NCBI GenBank assembly: GCA_910585035.1
Contig: CAJUEF010000012.1
Coordinates: 11,275-35,081 of the forward strand
Source of the DNA: an uncultured Christensenellaceae bacterium
Lineage (GTDB): Bacteria > Bacillota > Clostridia > Christensenellales > MGBC116941
Direction: 5' to 3'
DNA length: 23,807 nucleotides
Part shown: positions 8,088-15,241 of the stretch, piece after piece
How the letters are laid out: every line of letters begins with the position of its first letter
Numbering within the stretch: the first letter of the stretch is position 1
Program-made: the position numbers and the translations under genes
Notes under the pieces: model-generated
What the model saw: only the letters and a program-made list of their open reading frames with translations
What the model was told of the DNA's origin: nothing
Database searches by the model: none

Positions 8088-8942
8088 TTATCTTCTAAAA
8101 TGTCTTTCTCGTAAGTCATTTCTTGTTCTTGAGTGATGTTCATTGCTGATCATGGGTTGAGTTCCTGCACTGCAATCACATTCTGTTTCTGAAACTGTGC
8201 CGCATTGAACTGATGCGCTGCCTGTTTCAATTACCGCACCAAACTCAATTGGGATCTCGATACAAAGGCTCTGAGTAACTGTAAATGTGCAGGAATCCTG
8301 ATTAGCAGGGCATTCGCCGCCCGGAGTGATAACAGGTTCACCGCAGCAGGTTGCGCGAGCTGTACCCGAGGTTGCGAAAGGCGTTACGGTTACAGGTACG
8401 CACACTGTTTCATTTTGATAAAAGGTGTTTGTGCAGGAAGGAGCATCTCCACACGCAGGACCGCATATTGACATGCCCGAAACAGTGGTGTTTCCGCCAA
8501 ACACACAAACGTTGACAGGACCTATAGCATATGGACTTGCCATAGTTATACATACCTGCATAAATCCGTTTACCTTGTTTAGCGGAAAATCAAATTTTAA
8601 GCCGATACATCCTGTTGGATTGTCAGGATTTTCAGCGGTTTTTATTTCCACATTATCTCCCCAAACAACATTTTGAGGCACACCGTTTATTGTAACGGTT
8701 ATTTCCTCTATATCACTTGGTTCTATTTCAGCACAGATACCAAGGAGGAAATGACTAAGGTCAGCGTATAGTGAGGAATCCTCGCCTACTCCTTCAACGT
8801 CATAACAAAATTTTTGATTTTCTCCTGCCTCGGGATTTAAAATAGAATCTTCTAAATTTAAAACGAAACGAAAGGGTAAAATTCTGTCTCCAGCAACTTC
8901 TGAATAGTCTACAATATTTGAACATACGGTATTTTCTGCCAT
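8088..8942 (-). CDS. Cysteine-rich protein of unknown function, possibly surface or spore-coat related
   Basis: The 284-residue product starts behind CAGGAG. I do not recognise a named family. It has no signal peptide and no membrane helix. Residues 1-150 are acidic and beta-rich. The remainder is strongly enriched in Cys (CGPACGDAPSC, ATCCGEP, CPANQDSC, CGTVSETECDCS) alternating with valine-rich strands such as ETVCVPVTVTP and CTFTVTQSLCIEIPIEFGA. The tail is basic and His/Arg-rich (NEHHSRTRNDLRERHFRR). Cys-rich strands with repeated VCVPVTVTP-like phrases and no secretion signal recall clostridial spore coat or exosporium proteins made in the mother cell. This is resemblance only. The gene is monocistronic, with its own promoter and terminator. 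Confidence 0.7.
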   Translation of the reverse strand: MAENTVCSNIVDYSEVAGDRILPFRFVLNLEDSILNPEAGENQKFCYDVEGVGEDSSLYADLSHFLLGICAEIEPSDIEEITVTINGVPQNVVWGDNVEIKTAENPDNPTGCIGLKFDFPLNKVNGFMQVCITMASPYAIGPVNVCVFGGNTTVSGMSICGPACGDAPSCTNTFYQNETVCVPVTVTPFATSGTARATCCGEPVITPGGECPANQDSCTFTVTQSLCIEIPIEFGAVIETGSASVQCGTVSETECDCSAGTQPMISNEHHSRTRNDLRERHFRR

Positions 8943-8980
8943 TGTTTTTTCTCCTGTTTTTTCATTAATATATAAAATAA

Positions 8981-9008
8981 ATTATACTCAGTATAAATAT
9001 ATGTTCAA
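8981..9008 (-). promoter_or_regulatory. Promoter of the cysteine-rich protein gene
   Basis: On the minus strand TTGAAC (9008-9003), 16 bp and TATAAT (8986-8981) lie about 40 bp before the ATG. A perfect palindrome TATACT-G-AGTATA (8983-8995) overlaps the -10 and may bind a regulator. Confidence 0.55.
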
Positions 9009-9031
9009 ATATTTAAAATGCTTATAAAGTT

Positions 9032-9796
9032 TTAAAGATTTATGGCATGGGCACTTATTGCTTTGCTTAGAAAATCTGCACAGCCATTGATATTTTTGTC
9101 GTAATAATCTGCAAAACGTTTATCGGCAGTATACATTTCTCCAAGAGATGTATGAGCTTTAACGCTGTAATTCTCCCAGTAAAAAGACAACCATTCTTTA
9201 TGAAGTAAAGCAATGGCTTTTCCAGCTTCACTAATAGGGTCTTTGCCATTTTTAACTGCATCTTCAAGCAAACTATTTATTTTTTCCGATAATTCATTCA
9301 TTTTTAAAAACTCTTCTTCGGACATGTTTTTAAACCTTTCGTTGCTTTTATTAATTAATTCGTTACCATATTTACTGCGAATCTCATTACCATATATTTG
9401 TTCGTTTTTATCAATTATATTTTGTTTTAGTCCTTCAAATTTCTCTGCATCTTTCATAACTATATCTCCTTTTTCTGATAAAATTGTTGCTTGTACATTT
9501 GCAATTATAGCAGCAATGCGTCTCTTTTTTTGCTCCAAAAAGCGCAGTTGTTCTTTTAAAGCCTCCACTTTGTTAAAATCAGGATTGTAAATAATGCTTT
9601 TTATGGTAGAAAGTTCAAAGTCCAGTTCTTTATAAAATAGAATTTGCTGGAGTGTACTAACTTTTTCTGCATTATATATGCGATACCCTGAATCTGTTAT
9701 CCGAGAAGGGGAAAGAAGCCCTATGCTGTCATAATAACGAAGAGTTCTTGTGCTTATTCCTGCCATATTTGCTAATTGTTTTATGGTGTATTCCAT
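9032..9796 (-). CDS. MerR-family regulator with a C-terminal TipAS domain
   Basis: The 254-residue product starts at the ATG at 9796 behind GGGAGG. The track-like longer start at 9823 is impossible because it overlaps the -10 box. Residues 1-70 are a MerR winged helix (YTIKQLANMAGISTRTLRYYDSIGLLSPSRITDSGYRIY). A dimerising coiled coil follows (about 80-110, LKEQLRFLEQKKRRIAAI). Residues about 125-250 match a TipAS ligand domain (MSEEEF, ISEAGKAIALLHKEWLSFYW, LGEMYTADKRFADYYDK). Family knowledge: TipAL/Mta-like regulators twist long-spacer promoters when they bind hydrophobic compounds such as thiopeptides. The promoter of this gene has exactly that geometry, so autoregulation is likely. No efflux gene is adjacent. 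Confidence 0.9.
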   Translation of the reverse strand: MEYTIKQLANMAGISTRTLRYYDSIGLLSPSRITDSGYRIYNAEKVSTLQQILFYKELDFELSTIKSIIYNPDFNKVEALKEQLRFLEQKKRRIAAIIANVQATILSEKGDIVMKDAEKFEGLKQNIIDKNEQIYGNEIRSKYGNELINKSNERFKNMSEEEFLKMNELSEKINSLLEDAVKNGKDPISEAGKAIALLHKEWLSFYWENYSVKAHTSLGEMYTADKRFADYYDKNINGCADFLSKAISAHAINL

Positions 9797-9818
9797 GGAT
9801 ATACCTCCCACATTTTTT

Positions 9819-9849
9819 ATCATAAACCTTTACGCTGAGTTAAAGTCAA
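9819..9849 (-). promoter_or_regulatory. MerR-type promoter/operator with a 19-bp spacer
   Basis: On the minus strand TTGACT (9849-9844) and TATGAT (9824-9819) are separated by 19 bp, 2 bp more than normal. The spacer carries an imperfect dyad, ACTTTAAC...GTAAAGGT. This is the standard arrangement activated by MerR proteins. The leader to the ATG at 9796 is only about 16 nt. Confidence 0.75.
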
Positions 9850-9854
9850 TAGGG

Positions 9855-9902
9855 AAAATAAAAACCCCTTACTTTTTTTGAAAGGAAAAGTGAAAGGGTT
9901 AA
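9855..9902 (-). terminator. Terminator after rlmCD and the small ORF
   Basis: The arms around AACCC-TT-ACTTTT (9863-9876) and AAAAGT-AA-GGGTT (9886-9900) form a bulged stem. On the minus strand it is followed by TTTTTATTTT. It closes the rlmCD transcription unit. Confidence 0.6.
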
Positions 9903-9903
9903 A

Positions 9904-10013
9904 TTAAATGTTGTGTTTATGCCATTCAAATAATTTCTTATCTTGCTGTGGAACCATAATAGTCCATTTATCATTCATCATATCATTTTAAGAGATTTTA
10001 AATTTTTAAGCAT
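9904..10013 (-). pseudogene. Tiny ORF translationally coupled to rlmCD, possibly frameshifted (36 residues if repaired)
   Basis: An ideal AAAGGAG site overlaps the rlmCD stop and leads to an ATG at 10013, but that frame (MLKNLKSLKMI) stops after 11 codons. A second frame at 9981-9904 encodes 25 residues (MMNDKW...LFEWHKHNI) up to a stop just before the terminator. Adding one A to the AAAA run near 9986 joins them as LKSLKNDMMNDKW, giving 36 residues. This would be a one-base defect in a homopolymer, like those at 4165 and 5703. It could equally be two unrelated chance frames. No function is known. Confidence 0.35.
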
Positions 10014-10025
10014 AATTTTTCTCCT

Positions 10026-11291
10026 TTATTTTTCCAGCATCACAACTGTCTCGACATGGGAGGTGTTTGGGAACATATCCACGGGGGTGATTGAAAGAGG
10101 AGTAAAACCGTGATTGGAAAGACGACGCATATCTCTTGCAAGGGAAGCCGGATCGCAGGATATGTAAACCATTTTTTCTATTTTGGAAAGAGCGACTGCT
10201 TCAATAAAAGAGTTTTCCATTCCTGCTCTTGGAGGATCTGCGAATAGTACAGTATCTTTGCTTTTGTTGCGCAAAATCTGGGGGATAAGGGTTTCACATT
10301 TTCCGCATAAGAACTGAACGTTGCGTGTTTTATTAAGTAAGGCTGCTGATTTTGCATTATCAATAGCAGCAGGATTTAGTTCAATGCCAATTACTTCTTT
10401 TGCTTTTTTTGAAAGAGCAAGACTGATAGTTCCAATACCGCAGTAAGTGTCTATTACAGATTTGTTATTAAGATTAACTAAAGATAGGGCAGTGATGTAA
10501 AGTTTTTCTGTCTGTGTGTCGTTTACCTGTAAAAACGCAGTTGGAGACACATTAAAGATATTTCCAAGTATACTATATGGAATTGTTGGTGAGCCGTATA
10601 TATTGATGGTTTTGTCTCCTAAAATCCGTTTGGGACTATTGTTAAAGTTAATGTTGATACTATTTATTTTTAATGGGGAAAGAATTTCTATAAGTGCATC
10701 TTTATGGTCAAACTTTTTTTTATCCGTTACTATTGTTGCCATTGTATGACTGCCGGCGCTGCGAACGACTAAATGGCAAATATCGCTGCTGTATTGTTTA
10801 ATGAAGGGTTTAATTCCCAAAAGCACTTTGTTAATTTCCTCTTTAACAAGGGGACAACGCTTTATTTCAACTATATTATGAGAGCCCTGCTCGTAATATC
10901 CTATTTTTCCATTTTTAACAGGGAAAGACGCTTTATTTCTGTAACCGGTTTCATTTTCAGAGGCAATAATTGGATTTATTTTACAGTCTATCTTTCCTAT
11001 GCGGCTTATGGCATTTTTAACAATATTTTCTTTTGTGCGCAGCTGCTCGCTGTAGTCCATGTGCATTAAAGTGCATCCTCCGCATGTTCCAAAATGAGGG
11101 CAAAAAGGGGAGCGGCGGTGGGGACTTTTTTCCAGTATATTTACCAGACGTGCATTTTTATAGTTTTTTTGATTTGAAATTATTTCTGCTTCAACTGTTT
11201 CTCCACTTATAGTTTCCGGCACAAAAACAACCATTCCGTTTTGTCTGCCAACGCCTTTTCCTGATGAATTAACATCTGAAATTTTTATCAC
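10026..11291 (-). CDS. rlmCD: 23S rRNA (uracil-C5)-methyltransferase, RlmCD/RumA type
   Basis: The 421-residue product starts at a GTG (11291) behind GAAGGTG. It begins with a short TRAM-like beta barrel (1-52). Four cysteines for the [4Fe-4S] cluster follow: C64, C70 and C73 in SPFCPHFGTCGGC and C146 in IKRCPLV. The SAM-binding Rossmann domain has DTYCGIGTISLALS and FADPPRAGM, and the catalytic cysteine is C379 in YISCDPASLARD. Family knowledge: it makes 5-methyluridine in 23S rRNA, at U1939 and in Gram-positives also U747, using S-adenosylmethionine. The single Firmicute enzyme usually does both sites, hence RlmCD, but specificity for one site cannot be excluded. It has its own promoter and probably co-transcribes the tiny ORF behind it. 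Confidence 0.92.
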   Translation of the reverse strand: MIKISDVNSSGKGVGRQNGMVVFVPETISGETVEAEIISNQKNYKNARLVNILEKSPHRRSPFCPHFGTCGGCTLMHMDYSEQLRTKENIVKNAISRIGKIDCKINPIIASENETGYRNKASFPVKNGKIGYYEQGSHNIVEIKRCPLVKEEINKVLLGIKPFIKQYSSDICHLVVRSAGSHTMATIVTDKKKFDHKDALIEILSPLKINSININFNNSPKRILGDKTINIYGSPTIPYSILGNIFNVSPTAFLQVNDTQTEKLYITALSLVNLNNKSVIDTYCGIGTISLALSKKAKEVIGIELNPAAIDNAKSAALLNKTRNVQFLCGKCETLIPQILRNKSKDTVLFADPPRAGMENSFIEAVALSKIEKMVYISCDPASLARDMRRLSNHGFTPLSITPVDMFPNTSHVETVVMLEK

Positions 11292-11328
11292 TAAAATACA
11301 CCTTCAAGCTTATTTATCGCTGATAGTG

Positions 11329-11357
11329 ATTATATCAGATAAAGTGGTTTTAAACAA
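11329..11357 (-). promoter_or_regulatory. Promoter of rlmCD
   Basis: On the minus strand TTGTTT (11357-11352), 17 bp and TATAAT (11334-11329) lie about 40 bp before the GTG start. A dyad CTGATA...TATCAG (about 11320-11337) overlaps the -10. Confidence 0.55.
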
Positions 11358-11462
11358 TATTTAAAGATATACGTCAGTTACTTGACTTAAGTATGAATAA
11401 TTTTTCTTAAATTGTAGAAGCCCTTTTTTATGAGTGGGGGAGAGTGTATAATATCCTACAGG

Positions 11463-11491
11463 TTGATTTTATCAGACGTGGTTGTTATAAT
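11463..11491 (+). promoter_or_regulatory. Promoter of the HlyD-like/yggS/sepF cluster
   Basis: TTGATT (11463-11468), a 17-bp spacer and TATAAT (11486-11491) form a good vegetative promoter about 52 bp before the ATG. GTTATAAT occurs three times in a row: TATAAT at 11486, 11498 and 11518. Only the first has a well-spaced -35. Confidence 0.6.
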
Positions 11492-11543
11492 GATGGTTAT
11501 AATAGCGGAAGTATTGTTATAATTATATGATTTTAGGAGAGCT

Positions 11544-12731
11544 ATGACTAAGATTCCAAGGAAAAGAAAACTTAAAAAAAGATTTTATGTGTTTGTGGCA
11601 ATAACGGTTTTATTGTGTGCTGCACTTATATATTTTTTTATGCCAAGGGGATATGTTACTGTATCTAACGGCGATATATCCTATAAAGATTCCTTTGACG
11701 CTGTTATAATTAGGAGGGAAACTGTTCATAACGAACAGAATTTTGGAAAGATAATTATGAGCGTGGGAGAAGGCAAACAAGTTGCAAAAGGAACAAAGCT
11801 TGCAGAGATATATGAATGGGATTACGGAGATCGCATAACAGACGAGTTAATAGCCATACAAACTCAGATAAGCCAGGTGCAGGAAGAAAACATAATAAAG
11901 AACATTATAAATCAGGATTTGGAAAAGATACGCTCAGATATATCGGCTAAAGTGGAAGAGATAAAAAAAGTTGCTAAAGGTGAAAGTAACGATGATATGC
12001 TTCAGCTTGAAAACCAGCTTAAAGACTTAAAAAACAGCGAGCAGACCCTTATTAAAAATCTGGATACGACAAATAACACTACGCTTAAAACTTTGTATCA
12101 GCAGGAACAAACGATTTTAGAACGTATAAATAAGAGTAAGACTGATATTTTAGCGGAAGAGGCCGGAGTTGTAAGCTTTTACTTTGACGGTGCGGAAGAT
12201 ATTCTTACCTATGATAATTTGGATAATTTGACAAAAAAGACTTTAGATGACATAATAAACGGAAAACTACCGACGACAAACAACACAGATGGAAATAAAA
12301 AGGTATACCGTCTTATTGATAATTTTAAATGGTATGCAGCGGTTTTGGGGCCGTCAAACGGTATTAGGGAAATGATTATTGATCAGAAATATCAAGTGTC
12401 TTTTGAGGGCATTTATGACAAGCCTTATAGCGGAAAACTTGTTATGGCTAAAAAACTTGAAGGATCAATGATGTATGTTTTTGAGTTTGAGGAGGATGTA
12501 AGCCCCCTTATATCTATAAGAAGCTCAAAGGTAAATATAGGTAAAACATATAGCGGACTTAGAATAAACAGCAGTATGATTAAAGAGCAAAACGGCATTA
12601 AAGGAGTTTATGTGGAAATGCCTTATGGAAAGACATTTCTTAAAATAAACGTAATAGTGGATAACGGTAGACAAGCTGTTATAGAATTTGCTGATACAGC
12701 TGTTGCCGAGCCAATTAAAATATATAAGTAG
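11544..12731 (+). CDS. HlyD-like single-pass membrane protein of the sepF cluster
   Basis: The 395-residue product starts behind AGGAG. A basic N-terminus (KIPRKRKLKKRF) leads into one membrane helix at about 15-33; the rest should lie outside the membrane. A lipoyl/barrel-sandwich-like half (residues 40-90, RRETVHNEQNFGKIIMSVGEGKQVAKGTKLAEIYE) precedes a coiled coil (about 95-200, rich in Gln, Leu, Lys and Glu). The second half-motif (ILAEEAGVVSFYFDGAED) and a beta-barrel domain follow. This is the layout of HlyD/membrane-fusion adaptors, but no transporter gene is nearby. It stands 10 nt before yggS and near sepF. That context suggests an envelope or division-linked role rather than classical export. 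Confidence 0.65.
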   Translation: MTKIPRKRKLKKRFYVFVAITVLLCAALIYFFMPRGYVTVSNGDISYKDSFDAVIIRRETVHNEQNFGKIIMSVGEGKQVAKGTKLAEIYEWDYGDRITDELIAIQTQISQVQEENIIKNIINQDLEKIRSDISAKVEEIKKVAKGESNDDMLQLENQLKDLKNSEQTLIKNLDTTNNTTLKTLYQQEQTILERINKSKTDILAEEAGVVSFYFDGAEDILTYDNLDNLTKKTLDDIINGKLPTTNNTDGNKKVYRLIDNFKWYAAVLGPSNGIREMIIDQKYQVSFEGIYDKPYSGKLVMAKKLEGSMMYVFEFEEDVSPLISIRSSKVNIGKTYSGLRINSSMIKEQNGIKGVYVEMPYGKTFLKINVIVDNGRQAVIEFADTAVAEPIKIYK

Positions 12732-12741
12732 AGTGGATAAC

Positions 12742-13401
12742 ATGAATGAGATAGCACACAACCTTGAGGTTGTAAGAAATAAAATTGCCGATGCAGCAAA
12801 AGGGAAAGACGTGACCTTGGTTGCAGTATCAAAAACTAAAAGCTGCGAAGATATTATAGCTGCTTATGAAGCCGGACAGCGTATTTTTGGTGAAAACAAA
12901 ATGCAGGAATTAAAGGAAAAGGAAGAAAGGCTCTCTGATTATAATATTGACTGGCATTTTATAGGCAAGCTGCAGAAAAACAAGATTAAGTATCTAAATG
13001 AATCCATTAAAATGATACAGTCCATAGATTCTTTTGAGCTTTTAGACAATATTGGCAATGCAAAAAATATCCCTGTATCAGTTCTTTTACAAATAAATAT
13101 TGGTGAAGAAAAAACCAAAAATGGTTTTTTGATTAAATATTTTGAAAAAGAGGTTGAAAAATATCAGAATTTTGGTACAATTAAAATAATGGGTTTGATG
13201 TGCATTCCTCCAAGGGATGAAAATCCAAGAGAATATTTTTTGAAGATGCATGATATATTTATGCGCTTAAAGGAAAAAAATATTCCGGGAATTAACATGA
13301 AATACCTGTCAATGGGAATGTCTGGAGATTTTGAAGCGGCCATTGAATGCGGAAGCAACATGGTGCGCGTAGGAAGCAGCATTTTTGGCGCAAGACTTTG
13401 A
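12742..13401 (+). CDS. yggS: PLP homeostasis protein, YggS/YlmE family
   Basis: The 219-residue product starts at 12742, 10 nt after the HlyD-like stop; the earlier in-frame ATG at 12688 lies inside that gene. K31 in LVAVSKTK is the pyridoxal-phosphate lysine. Other family marks are FGENKMQELKEKEE, DWHFIGKLQKNK, VSVLLQINIGEEKTKNGF, GLMCIPP, LSMGMSGDFEAAIECGSNMVRVGSSIFG. Family knowledge: a single-domain alanine-racemase-like barrel without known catalysis that binds and buffers PLP in the cytoplasm. The position next to sepF matches the ylmE-ylmF order of Firmicute division clusters. Confidence 0.93.
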   Translation: MNEIAHNLEVVRNKIADAAKGKDVTLVAVSKTKSCEDIIAAYEAGQRIFGENKMQELKEKEERLSDYNIDWHFIGKLQKNKIKYLNESIKMIQSIDSFELLDNIGNAKNIPVSVLLQINIGEEKTKNGFLIKYFEKEVEKYQNFGTIKIMGLMCIPPRDENPREYFLKMHDIFMRLKEKNIPGINMKYLSMGMSGDFEAAIECGSNMVRVGSSIFGARL

Positions 13402-13457
13402 CGATTAATAGTTTAAAGTTTTTATAAAAAGGGAAATAAAATTTAAAGGGTGGTAAT

Positions 13458-13985
13458 ATGGCAAAGGTTTTAAATAAGATACTTGGATTTATTGGTCTTG
13501 AAGAAGAGGATGAGGAATATGAAAATGTGCAGGAGACTGCACAGCAGCCTGATTACTCTTATACAAGACAGCAATCATCCAGACCGCAGCCTATGAATTA
13601 TGAAGAATATGGCAGTGAGCAGCATTCAGGCGGCGGCAGAAGAAACCAGAGCAGAGATAATAAAGTGATAAATGTTTACAAAAATAACGGCAGCAGCAAC
13701 TTAATAATTTTCCGTCCTGTTTCTTGCGAGGATTCATCTCATATGATTGACAGCCTTAAAAGCAACAGACCGGTGATTGCCAATTTTGAGAATATTGATC
13801 ATGAGAAGGCACAGAGGATACTGGATATGATGAGCGGCGCTATGTATGCGATGTGCGGCAGCGTTCACAAGGTATCCCGCAGTATATATGTGTTTGCACC
13901 GGAGAGCCTGGATGTTTCCGGAGAAGGCAAGGATTCAGGCAGAAATAACAGTGTAAGCAACCTTTATATGGATTTAACAAAATAA
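13458..13985 (+). CDS. sepF: Cell division protein SepF
   Basis: The 175-residue product starts behind AAAGGGTGG. An amphipathic membrane-targeting helix (MAKVLNKILGFIGL) leads to an acidic, Gln/Ser-rich linker (about 15-70). The SepF fold (about 72-160) contains VINVYKNNG, LIIFRPVSCEDSSHMIDSLKSNRPVIANFENIDHEKAQRILDMMSGAMYAM and KVSRSIYVFAPESLDVSG. Family knowledge: SepF polymerises into rings, binds FtsZ tails and anchors the divisome to the membrane. It is the last gene of the cluster. The usual ylmG-ylmH-divIVA neighbours are absent. The 295 bp after it (13986-14280) are AT-rich, without a clear terminator or gene. Confidence 0.93.
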   Translation: MAKVLNKILGFIGLEEEDEEYENVQETAQQPDYSYTRQQSSRPQPMNYEEYGSEQHSGGGRRNQSRDNKVINVYKNNGSSNLIIFRPVSCEDSSHMIDSLKSNRPVIANFENIDHEKAQRILDMMSGAMYAMCGSVHKVSRSIYVFAPESLDVSGEGKDSGRNNSVSNLYMDLTK

Positions 13986-14280
13986 TTTATACATATATAT
14001 GATGAGATAAAAATATAATCTGTGGTTTTTGGCAAATGTGCAGCTTTAATTTTGCTGTCAGTGCAGTATTTAAAATATTATTTTCAAATTAGAGTATTGT
14101 TAAAACATACATTTTTTGTTGACTTATTTTTTATAAAATGGGGAGAGATATTTTTTAAAAAGCCCATATGTTATTATAAAAGTTTATATTTATAAATTGT
14201 ATTTTATGTAAATAACCGATTATAGATATGTGTTGCAAATAACAATTAATAATGCTAAAATTTGCAAAGGAGAAGCTTAT

Positions 14281-14580
14281 ATGACGAAAACAGCATGGAT
14301 TTTTTCATATAAACTCAAAAAAAATGTCAGTGATGAACAATTTATTGAACTAACAAAAAAGTTACACGACGAAGTTATTTCTAAGGCAAAAGGATTTATT
14401 TCTTGGGAACATTACTTGCAAGGCGACGTGTGGACTGATTTTGTTCTTTGGGAAACGGAAGAAGATGCAAATAATGCCACAACGGTAGGGAAAGGAAAAG
14501 AAGTAACTGAAAATTTCTATGCGTGTATACAAATGAATACTTGCAGAGCACTGATTTCACAACTGGTTAAAAAGTATTAG
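14281..14580 (+). CDS. Small ABM-like dimeric alpha/beta-barrel protein
   Basis: The 99-residue product starts at the ATG at 14281 behind AAAGGAG; the in-frame start at 14230 has no ribosome site. The pattern of a first strand (TAWIFSYKLK), a helix (SDEQFIELTKKLHDEVISKA), GFISWEHYLQGDVWTDFVLWETEEDANNA and a final helix fits the antibiotic-biosynthesis-monooxygenase/dimeric alpha-beta barrel fold. Family members include oxygenases, heme-degrading enzymes and many proteins without known activity. No catalytic residue can be named here, so the fold is the claim, not the function. It stands alone. Confidence 0.6.
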   Translation: MTKTAWIFSYKLKKNVSDEQFIELTKKLHDEVISKAKGFISWEHYLQGDVWTDFVLWETEEDANNATTVGKGKEVTENFYACIQMNTCRALISQLVKKY

Positions 14581-14749
14581 GACAAATTTACACGTGAAAG
14601 TAAAGGGCATTTTTTATGAAGCTCTTTATTTATTAATTAAACTTAGAGTAAGTTAAAAATTATTGTTTTTTTAATACATAATGAAGTTATGTATAAGTAA
14701 AGATATCAGATTATAAAGATGTGTAAATTTGCAATCGGTTTTCTTTTTG

Positions 14750-14779
14750 TTACTTTTTCTTTTTTAAAAGAAAAAGTAA
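14750..14779. repeat. AT-rich palindromic element, copy 1 (upstream of the kor operon)
   Basis: A 14-bp arm TTACTTTTTCTTTT and its complement AAAAGAAAAAGTAA are separated by 2 nt. A near copy in the opposite orientation lies at 17578-17609, after the operon; both carry a TTTTC/CTTTTTG-like flank. This element lies in the 442-bp gap 14581-15022, which otherwise holds the kor promoter and leader and no ORF that I can support. Confidence 0.7.
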
Positions 14780-14853
14780 GAAAGACATAGCAATAAAAAA
14801 TACGAATATTAATATAAAATATAGCTTCTTTGTACGAAAATTGGTTAAGATTT

Positions 14854-14882
14854 TTGACTTGGAAGCTATTTTGTATTATAAT
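14854..14882 (+). promoter_or_regulatory. Promoter of the 2-oxoacid oxidoreductase operon
   Basis: TTGACT (14854-14859), exactly 17 bp and a consensus TATAAT (14877-14882) predict a strong vegetative promoter. An inverted repeat ATAGCTTC (14821-14828) / GAAGCTAT (14862-14869) spans the -35, with its right arm inside the spacer, and may be an operator. The leader to the first ATG is about 135 nt and contains AATGATA...TATCATT arms plus an unused GGAGG near 14970. Confidence 0.7.
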
Positions 14883-15022
14883 AGTACAAATTAAGCTTTA
14901 ATGATATATTAAATTTGCAGGATAATAGAGAATTATTGTCTGAATTTTATCATTAATTTATTAATTCCGGAGGTTTACCTTCATTTTGTTTTATTATATT
15001 ATATTATTAAGAAAGAGGGAAA

Positions 15023-15232
15023 ATGAAAATGGCTTTTGTTCATGTAGACAGCGAACGCTGCAAGGCGTGTGGTCTTTGTGCCAGCGTTTGCCCGAAAAAT
15101 ATTATTAAGGTTAGCGATAATTTAAACAGCAAGGGCTACCAGCCTATTGAAGTTGTTCCAATGGAGGACTGTATAGGCTGCGCTGCCTGTGCTAAGATTT
15201 GTCCTGATTGCGTACTAGAGGTAGAAAGGTAG
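15023..15232 (+). CDS. korD: 2-oxoacid:ferredoxin oxidoreductase, delta (2x[4Fe-4S] ferredoxin-like) subunit
   Basis: The 69-residue product starts behind AGAGGG. Two complete CxxCxxCxxxCP cluster motifs are present: CKACGLCASVCPK (about 13-25) and CIGCAACAKICPD (about 50-62). The subunit carries electrons from the thiamine site to external ferredoxin. It is first in a tight order delta-alpha-beta-gamma (gaps 9 nt, 1 nt, then a 1-nt overlap). The same order is used by 2-oxoglutarate (KOR) and branched-chain 2-oxoacid (VOR) enzymes, so the symbol is provisional. Confidence 0.9.
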   Translation: MKMAFVHVDSERCKACGLCASVCPKNIIKVSDNLNSKGYQPIEVVPMEDCIGCAACAKICPDCVLEVER

Positions 15233-15241
15233 GTCTTTAAA

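Noticed and set aside
11430..11522. 30-codon ORF (starts MSGGEC) before the HlyD-like gene
   Set aside because: It overlaps the predicted promoter, has no convincing ribosome site, and no conserved feature could be seen.
14233..14261. TTGCAA-17 bp-TAAAAT promoter directly before the ABM-like gene
   Set aside because: The predicted start (about 14268) would fall inside the ribosome site, so this match is likely fortuitous; the real promoter was not found.
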